Of a stretch of DNA of 64,000 nucleotides, positions 59,601 through 64,000 are shown piece by piece. The DNA comes from Paenibacillus sp. JZ16 (lineage in GTDB: Bacteria; Bacillota; Bacilli; Paenibacillales; Paenibacillaceae), in NCBI RefSeq assembly GCF_015326965.1, contig NZ_CP017659.1:6142001-6206000 (forward strand), written 5' to 3'. The position numbers and the translations under genes are program-made. Each line of letters opens with the position of its first letter. Within the stretch, counting starts at the first letter, position 1. The notes beneath the pieces are model-generated. The model did no database searches. It worked only from the letters and a program-made list of their open reading frames with translations, and had not been told where the DNA came from.

Positions 59601-60626
59601 TCAGTTCTGCCCATGCTTTCGAATGATATCCTCGTCCAGTTCCATAAAAGGCCATCCCGGATATTCAGCAGGCAGACGGCTTACTTCATCCAGTCGAGAA
59701 AGTTCGGTTTCATTCAGAATCAACCCGCTCGCTCCCAAATTATCTTGCAGTTGGTCAGTACGTTTAGCTCCTACGATAACTGTGGTGACCGCTTGTTGAT
59801 GAAGGAGCCACGCAAGCGCAATTTGGGCGACAGTTGCCTCATGAGCTTGCGCGATATCTTGAAGCACATCAAGAATCGGGTACACCCGCTCCGTATCAAT
59901 CGGCGGAAAAGCCAATTTGGCATGGCGGTCCTCGGAGCCTCCCCGATGTTCACGCGTATATTTTCCGGTCAAGAACCCGCCTGCTAACGGGCTCCAGACG
60001 ATCAAACCCATATGCTGATCCTTTAGGGCAGGGATAATCTCTCTTTCGATATCCCTTGCGGCGAGTGAATAATACGATTGGCTGCTTTTGAATGCATGAA
60101 GACCGTGCATAGTGGAGATGCCGCGCGTTTTCATGATTTCCCAACCGGTCATATTGGAGTTGCCAATGTACCGTACTTTTCCGCTTCGGACAAGGTCATC
60201 CAGTGCACGGAGTGTTTCCTCCCAATCGGTTAATTGATCCGGGTTATGAATTTGATATAGATCGATATAATCGGTGTTAAGGCGTTTAAGGCTTTCTTCC
60301 ACCTGACGAATGATGTGCAGCCGCGACAGTCCAATATCGTTGGGGCCCGGACCCGTGCGCGCACGAACCTTCGTAGCAATCAGCGCTTGATGTCGCTTGG
60401 ATTTCAGTGTTTTACCAAGAATCTCTTCAGAGCGGCCTTCGGCGTAGGCATTGGCTGTATCGAAGAAATTGACACCCGCATCCAAGGCCTGATCTACAAG
60501 ATAACCTGCTTCCTTATCATCCAGCGTGCCGAACATTCCCCACTTCGCTCCTCCGCCAAACGTCATCGTGCCGAGCCCGATCTCTGATACCAGCACACCT
60601 GTATTACCGAGTAAATTGTATTTCAT
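59601..60626 (-). CDS. Aldo/keto reductase
   Basis: The 341-residue protein is a YajO/IolS-type aldo/keto reductase that uses NADPH to reduce aldehydes or ketones. The catalytic tetrad is visible: FFDTANAYAEG (Asp, Tyr), IATKVRARTG (Lys) and DYIDLYQIHNPD (His). Cofactor-binding residues are near LIVWSPLAGGFLTGKYT and TTVIVGAKRTDQL. ATG 60626 (MKYNLLGN) was chosen since AGGAGG lies upstream and the family starts there; the frame runs 22 codons further. It is divergent from sigZ. Substrate unknown. Confidence 0.9.
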   Translation of the reverse strand: MKYNLLGNTGVLVSEIGLGTMTFGGGAKWGMFGTLDDKEAGYLVDQALDAGVNFFDTANAYAEGRSEEILGKTLKSKRHQALIATKVRARTGPGPNDIGLSRLHIIRQVEESLKRLNTDYIDLYQIHNPDQLTDWEETLRALDDLVRSGKVRYIGNSNMTGWEIMKTRGISTMHGLHAFKSSQSYYSLAARDIEREIIPALKDQHMGLIVWSPLAGGFLTGKYTREHRGGSEDRHAKLAFPPIDTERVYPILDVLQDIAQAHEATVAQIALAWLLHQQAVTTVIVGAKRTDQLQDNLGASGLILNETELSRLDEVSRLPAEYPGWPFMELDEDIIRKHGQN

Positions 60627-60738
60627 CTCTTTCCAGCCTCCTATGATTTGGTTTACACTAAGGGAGACGCTGGTCAGTTGGAATGGACGCAAAAATCAAT
60701 CGAATTATTTTTGGAAAATGCCGGGGGTGAGCTTTCAG

Positions 60739-61302
60739 ATGGATGCAGTCGCCATTTGGACGGAGTACCATGAGCCTGTTAAAAGGTTTGTCATGACTAG
60801 GATTCGTGAGCGCGCTGATGTGGATGATATTGTACAGAATGTATTTATGAAGGTCCACACCCATATCTCAGATTTAAAGGATGAGGAGAAACGGGGCTCC
60901 TGGATATTTCAAATAGCTCGCAACAGCATCGTGGATCATTACAGGAAGACTCGGTCAGGTGAAGAGCTGCCGGAACAGCTGTCTGTTGTCGATGAATATG
61001 CAGAGATTGATTATGATCAGGAAGTGATTGCCTGTTTTCAGTCCGTGCTGCCATGCTTGCCGGATAAATATCGGGAAGCTCTTGAATTGACCGAATATAG
61101 AGGGATGTCGCAAAAGGAATTAAGCGAGCATTTGGGGATATCATACTCCGGCGCTAAATCAAGAGTACAGCGCGGGAGAGAGATGATGAAAGAGCTGCTG
61201 ACGGGCTGTTGTCATATCGAATCGGATGCATACGGGAACATCGTGGATTTTCGGATCGTGTACGATGAGCCGCAGCCGGTAAGAAAAAAGACCAAAAAAT
61301 AA
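60739..61302 (+). CDS. sigZ: ECF RNA polymerase sigma factor SigZ
   Basis: The 187-residue sigma factor has region 2 (DAVAIWTEYHEPVKRFVMTR, VDDIVQNVFMKVH, SWIFQIARNSIVDHYRK) and region 4 (CLPDKYREALELTEYRGMSQ, LSEHLGISYSGAKSRVQRG). After region 4 it has the SigZ-type tail GCCHIESDAYGNIVDFRIV. ATG 60739 has GGGGGTGA eight bases upstream; the frame upstream runs into the divergent gene. No anti-sigma gene is adjacent, as for Bacillus SigZ. Its regulon is not deducible here. Confidence 0.88.
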   Translation: MDAVAIWTEYHEPVKRFVMTRIRERADVDDIVQNVFMKVHTHISDLKDEEKRGSWIFQIARNSIVDHYRKTRSGEELPEQLSVVDEYAEIDYDQEVIACFQSVLPCLPDKYREALELTEYRGMSQKELSEHLGISYSGAKSRVQRGREMMKELLTGCCHIESDAYGNIVDFRIVYDEPQPVRKKTKK

Positions 61303-61328
61303 AGCTTGGTGCGTTCACCAAGCTTTTT
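61301..61328 (+). terminator. Rho-independent terminator of sigZ
   Basis: AAAGCTTGGTG-CGTT-CACCAAGCTTT is a perfect 11-base stem overlapping the stop codon, followed by TT. Confidence 0.9.
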
Positions 61329-61628
61329 ATTATTATGTATCACAATGGGAATCACCCCGAAGCGTATATGTTCTTTCCAGTGGCTATAACAATGATGATA
61401 TTCCTATATAGGACAATGGATTTTTACGTAGTTCTGCAAAAGATGTCGATAAAAGATAGGATTCTTGTCGATTCCGATTCCGCTTCAGTAGGGAGTATGG
61501 ACCACGCGGGACTCTTGATTATGAAAGAGATGCAAATAGGGCTTTTCCTCTATATGATTACTGAAGAATCCTCCCTATAATGTTGGATTAGCGTCACTTC
61601 TAACATATTAGACAAGGGGAGATTGAAA
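61329..61628 (+). other. Intergenic region before the secreted repeat protein
   Basis: An 81-codon frame at 61335-61580 lacks a ribosome site and codon regularity, and the region is AT-rich. I regard it as leader and promoter DNA for the next gene. No further structure was recognised. Confidence 0.5.
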
Positions 61629-63110
61629 TTGGGTAGATGGAATAAACATATGGTTAAGCTGTGGGGAGCGGGAATCCTGGCATTGTCGCTTACATTGGGC
61701 TCCGTCCAAGTGCCGGTATACGCGGATACCGTACAGAGCGTCACGGTTCTTGAGTCCACGCATGAGCTGGTGAACGGCAAGATGCGCGTGACGGCGGATA
61801 TTCGCAACGGAGGAACCGGTGCGGAAGCGGGATTCTATGTCGTGGGTTATGATGAAAACGGCAAAGCACTTGAGGTTGTCGGTGATTCCGAATATATGAT
61901 GAGTGATGAAATCGGTACATATGAGGTGGATCTGGATAGCGGCAGCAGCGTTAAGCGGGTGGAAGTCATTCCTGCAGGACCCGCCGGCGATCAAGCACAG
62001 CTGCTGGCTTCAGGTTACTATACGAATAACGGCGTGATTAACGTGTCGGGTGTCGTGCAGAATTCAACGGTCGGGCACAACGTGGGCATGCTCGCGGTAG
62101 GTTATGATGCTTCCGGTAAAGCGGTTGAAGTGACATCGGCGGACAGCTACTTTGGCGGCAGTGATGTCGGTACGTTCATCGTACAGCTGAAGGCAGCCAA
62201 ACTGATCAAAAGCGTAAAGGTATCCGTTATCGATCCGGTTGAAGATGCCGTGAAGCTGCTTCAAACGGGCAGCCGCCTGGAGAACGGAAAGCTTGTCGTG
62301 ACCGGCTCGATTCAGAACCGGAATAAAGGCGGGCAAGCGGGAGTCATTGTTGTCGGCAGCAACGGCAGCGGCAAGGTTTTGGAAGTCAATACAACTTCGG
62401 GCTACCTTTCATCTAACGAAATCGCGACTTTCCAGGCTGAGCTGGAAGCTGGCAAAGCTGTCAGCGATCTCAAGGTGTTCCTGACGGGAAACAGCCAGAC
62501 TCCGAAAATCATAGCCGAGGGCAGAACGACGATCAACAATAAGCTCGTCGTTACGATCGGGGTGGAGAACGGGGATGTGTCCCAACGAATTACCGTGAAA
62601 TCAACGGCATATGATGCAAAGGGACGCTCTTTGGGGACGGATACGGATTCCATGTTCATGACGGCCAATGAAACGACGACCCTGCGCATTGATTACGATA
62701 CACGCGTAAAAAGCGTAAAGCTTAAATATTATGATCAGTCCGGCAAACAAATCGGAGAAGCGCCGATTCGCATCAAAATCAACGGTCAGCTCCAATCCTA
62801 TGCACAGTCACCGGTCATGGTAGGGGGAAGCGTTCTTGTCCCAATGCGCCCGATCTTCGAATCCCTCGATGCCTCGGTCAAATGGGATCAAAAGACGCAA
62901 AGCGTATCTTCCAGCAAAGGATCTGCCCAGATCAAGCTGAAGATGGGCTCCAAGCAAGCGGTCGTTAACGGAAAAAATGTAGCACTGGATTCGGCGCCGC
63001 GGATGGTAAAGGGCACCACGATGGTGCCGCTGCGTTTCGTGGCATCCGCGCTGGGCTGTGAAGTGAAGTGGGACGGCAATGAAAAAATGGTGCTGATTAC
63101 AACGAAATAA
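61629..63110 (+). CDS. Secreted protein with four Ig-like (FxLYD-type) repeats and a stalk domain
   Basis: The 493-residue protein has a signal peptide (LWGAGILALSLTLGSVQVPVYA). Four repeats of about 85 residues follow, each with VVGYDENGKALEV, AVGYDASGKAVEV, VVGSNGSGKVLEV or STAYDAKGRSLGT, that is FxLYD-like beta sandwiches. From about residue 385 a stalk domain runs to the end (IKINGQLQSYAQ, GSVLVPMRPIFESLDASVKW, MVKGTTMVPLRFVASALGCE). TTG 61629 is six bases from AAGGGGAGA. The protein should be extracellular and wall-linked. Its ligand is unknown. Confidence 0.8.
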   Translation: MGRWNKHMVKLWGAGILALSLTLGSVQVPVYADTVQSVTVLESTHELVNGKMRVTADIRNGGTGAEAGFYVVGYDENGKALEVVGDSEYMMSDEIGTYEVDLDSGSSVKRVEVIPAGPAGDQAQLLASGYYTNNGVINVSGVVQNSTVGHNVGMLAVGYDASGKAVEVTSADSYFGGSDVGTFIVQLKAAKLIKSVKVSVIDPVEDAVKLLQTGSRLENGKLVVTGSIQNRNKGGQAGVIVVGSNGSGKVLEVNTTSGYLSSNEIATFQAELEAGKAVSDLKVFLTGNSQTPKIIAEGRTTINNKLVVTIGVENGDVSQRITVKSTAYDAKGRSLGTDTDSMFMTANETTTLRIDYDTRVKSVKLKYYDQSGKQIGEAPIRIKINGQLQSYAQSPVMVGGSVLVPMRPIFESLDASVKWDQKTQSVSSSKGSAQIKLKMGSKQAVVNGKNVALDSAPRMVKGTTMVPLRFVASALGCEVKWDGNEKMVLITTK

Positions 63111-63112
63111 CA

Positions 63113-63196
63113 CGAGAAGGACCATGCGGTTAAACGCATGGCACAACCTAATAACACAAGGAAGGACCATGCAATTAAGCGCATGGTCCTTTTTAA
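63113..63196 (+). terminator. Duplicated terminator hairpins
   Basis: GAAGGACCATGC...GCATGG occurs at about 63116-63142 and again at about 63162-63188. Only the second has the full GGACCATGC/GCATGGTCC stem with a T run. Confidence 0.75.
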
Positions 63197-63202
63197 ATAT
63201 GA

Positions 63203-63499
63203 TCAGTATGCGTACTCCCTCAGCACTTGAATGCCCATGATCACATTATAAACAAAAGCCCCGAAGTAGATGATGCCGAACAGGATCAGGTATCCAATGA
63301 CGGAACCGAAGGACCCTGCGGTTACGGCCATGTAGATTAAAGGGATCGCAGCGATAATGGGGAACAGGTGCGAGAATAGGGCGCGACGGGCGTGCTTGGC
63401 TACATAGGCGTCCGGGGAGAAAATCCAAACGATGACAGGAAGGATGAAGGGGGCAAAGAAGATGCTGAAATACGATAAAGAGGACAAAAGCTGTCTCAT
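63203..63499 (-). CDS. DUF4870-type small membrane protein
   Basis: The 98-residue protein has about three hydrophobic helices (LSYFSIFFAPFILPVIVWIF, LFPIIAAIPLIYMAVTAG, VIGYLILFGIIYFGAFVYNV), and HARRALFSHLF between the first two, which is the N-H/A-R-A signature of DUF4870 proteins. ATG 63499 follows AGGAG. It stands alone, convergent with the secreted protein gene. Function unknown. Confidence 0.7.
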   Translation of the reverse strand: MRQLLSSLSYFSIFFAPFILPVIVWIFSPDAYVAKHARRALFSHLFPIIAAIPLIYMAVTAGSFGSVIGYLILFGIIYFGAFVYNVIMGIQVLREYAY

Positions 63500-63592
63500 G
63501 ATATCACGCTCCTGAAGTCATTTTCATGATATTCATATTACCCAGTAAGCCCGCTCCTGATTCTGTTCCGAACCATTCTGAAAAAAAGTTCT

Positions 63593-63620
63593 TTGAAAAA
63601 TACGAAAGATGCGATATAAT
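63593..63620 (+). promoter_or_regulatory. Promoter of the tRNA-Arg gene
   Basis: TTGAAA (63593-63598) and a perfect TATAAT (63615-63620), 16 bases apart, 38 bases upstream of the tRNA. Confidence 0.75.
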
Positions 63621-63658
63621 ATACTTCGTTACTGTTTAAAAGATTTTCATACATATTT

Positions 63659-63732
<74 letters not shown>

Positions 63733-63738
63733 TAAAAA

Positions 63739-63768
63739 GAAGACACCGTCAAACGACGGTGTCTTTTT
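63739..63768 (+). terminator. Rho-independent terminator of tRNA-Arg
   Basis: AAGACACCGTC-AAAC-GACGGTGTCTT followed by TTT. Confidence 0.88.
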
Positions 63769-63770
63769 AT

Positions 63771-63892
63771 GTCCCGTGAGGATGAGAACCCCAAAAAAGG
63801 GGTTCGCCGGAGGATAAGCTTCGTTAGGATTACATCGCAGTCGGCCTGGAAGGTCGTACCCCGACTGGGACGAGTACGTCCCGTGAGGATGA
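63771..63892 (+). repeat. 15-base direct repeats downstream of tRNA-Arg
   Basis: GTCCCGTGAGGATGA occurs at 63771-63785 and 63878-63892. Between them CTGGGACGAGTACGTCC repeats the tRNA acceptor end (CTGGGACG). This could be a decayed tRNA copy or an old integration scar. Confidence 0.5.
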
Positions 63893-63939
63893 TGAATCCC
63901 ACTCCATAATACGACTAGAAACGTGGAGGTATATGATAG

Positions 63940-64000
63940 ATGAATGAAATCACTATGACTTTGGTAAGAGAGACCGACAAGGATCTTCAGGAGCTCATCG
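63940..64000 (+). CDS. Start of a gene cut by the window end
   Basis: ATG 63940 follows GTGGAGG at ten bases and opens a frame (MNEITMTLVRETDKDLQEL) that runs off the end of the window. Only about 20 residues are visible, so no product is named. The ribosome site is the main support. Confidence 0.5.
   Translation, partial: MNEITMTLVRETDKDLQELI

Noticed and set aside
61335..61580. 81-codon frame after sigZ
   Set aside because: No ribosome site, irregular composition, and it begins directly at the sigZ terminator.

Overview
The window looks like chromosomal DNA of an endospore-forming Firmicute of the Paenibacillus type (family-level inference). Support comes from spore and germination genes (gerE, gerM, a YhcN-type lipoprotein, YheC/D, two CgeB-type proteins), copper-amine-oxidase-type stalk-domain proteins, a YesM-type kinase/AraC regulator beside a sugar ABC importer, an FeoB split into two genes, strong AGGAGG ribosome sites with many TTG/GTG starts, and a preQ1 riboswitch and a T-box. 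No prophage, insertion sequence or CRISPR array was seen.

Layout. 1-3200: tail of an EcsC-like gene, then the queuosine-precursor operon queC-queD-queE-queF (minus strand) under a preQ1-I riboswitch. 3201-11704: AIM24 protein, small membrane/coiled-coil proteins, a 51-aa stalk-like miniprotein, a zinc-ribbon membrane protein, a VWA-protein C-terminal module without its VWA domain, a short YafY-type regulator, and two secreted genes in unusually AT-rich DNA whose composition switches inside the second gene near 10200. 11963-30047: YheC/D, then about 15.5 kb of same-strand genes that I read as a spore-surface glycosylation cluster: two GT4, three GT2 and one degenerate GT2-like protein, a nucleotidyltransferase, two CgeB-type proteins, a decapeptide-repeat tail-like protein, three small helical proteins, an Arg-rich protein, and a sugar-nucleotide module (2-epimerase, 4,6-dehydratase, RmlD-like reductase, further SDR). 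Several of these unrelated proteins share short Gly-Tyr repeats and Arg/Lys-rich tails. A YhcN-type spore lipoprotein follows.

30145-40045: an RpiR regulator with nagB-nagA (minus), gerE, a small zinc-motif membrane protein, then a two-component system and a CUT1 sugar importer lacking its ATPase. 40152-46164: feoA and split feoB (minus), a flavoprotein with a SmtB/ArsR-family sensor, and proS behind a T-box. 46747-53014: an MBL-fold hydrolase and glgC-glgD-glgP. 53381-64000: pgpA-like gene, gerM, rph, an XTP/dITP pyrophosphatase, an asparagine synthetase, two unknown genes, an aldo/keto reductase, sigZ, a secreted repeat/stalk protein, a DUF4870 membrane protein, tRNA-Arg(UCT), and the start of one more gene.

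The strongest candidate for an undescribed system is the 13359-28830 cluster. Enzymes for making and transferring sugars are interleaved with small structural proteins, and the GY/Arg tags on enzymes and structural proteins alike suggest co-localisation on one spore layer. This is inference from sequence only.
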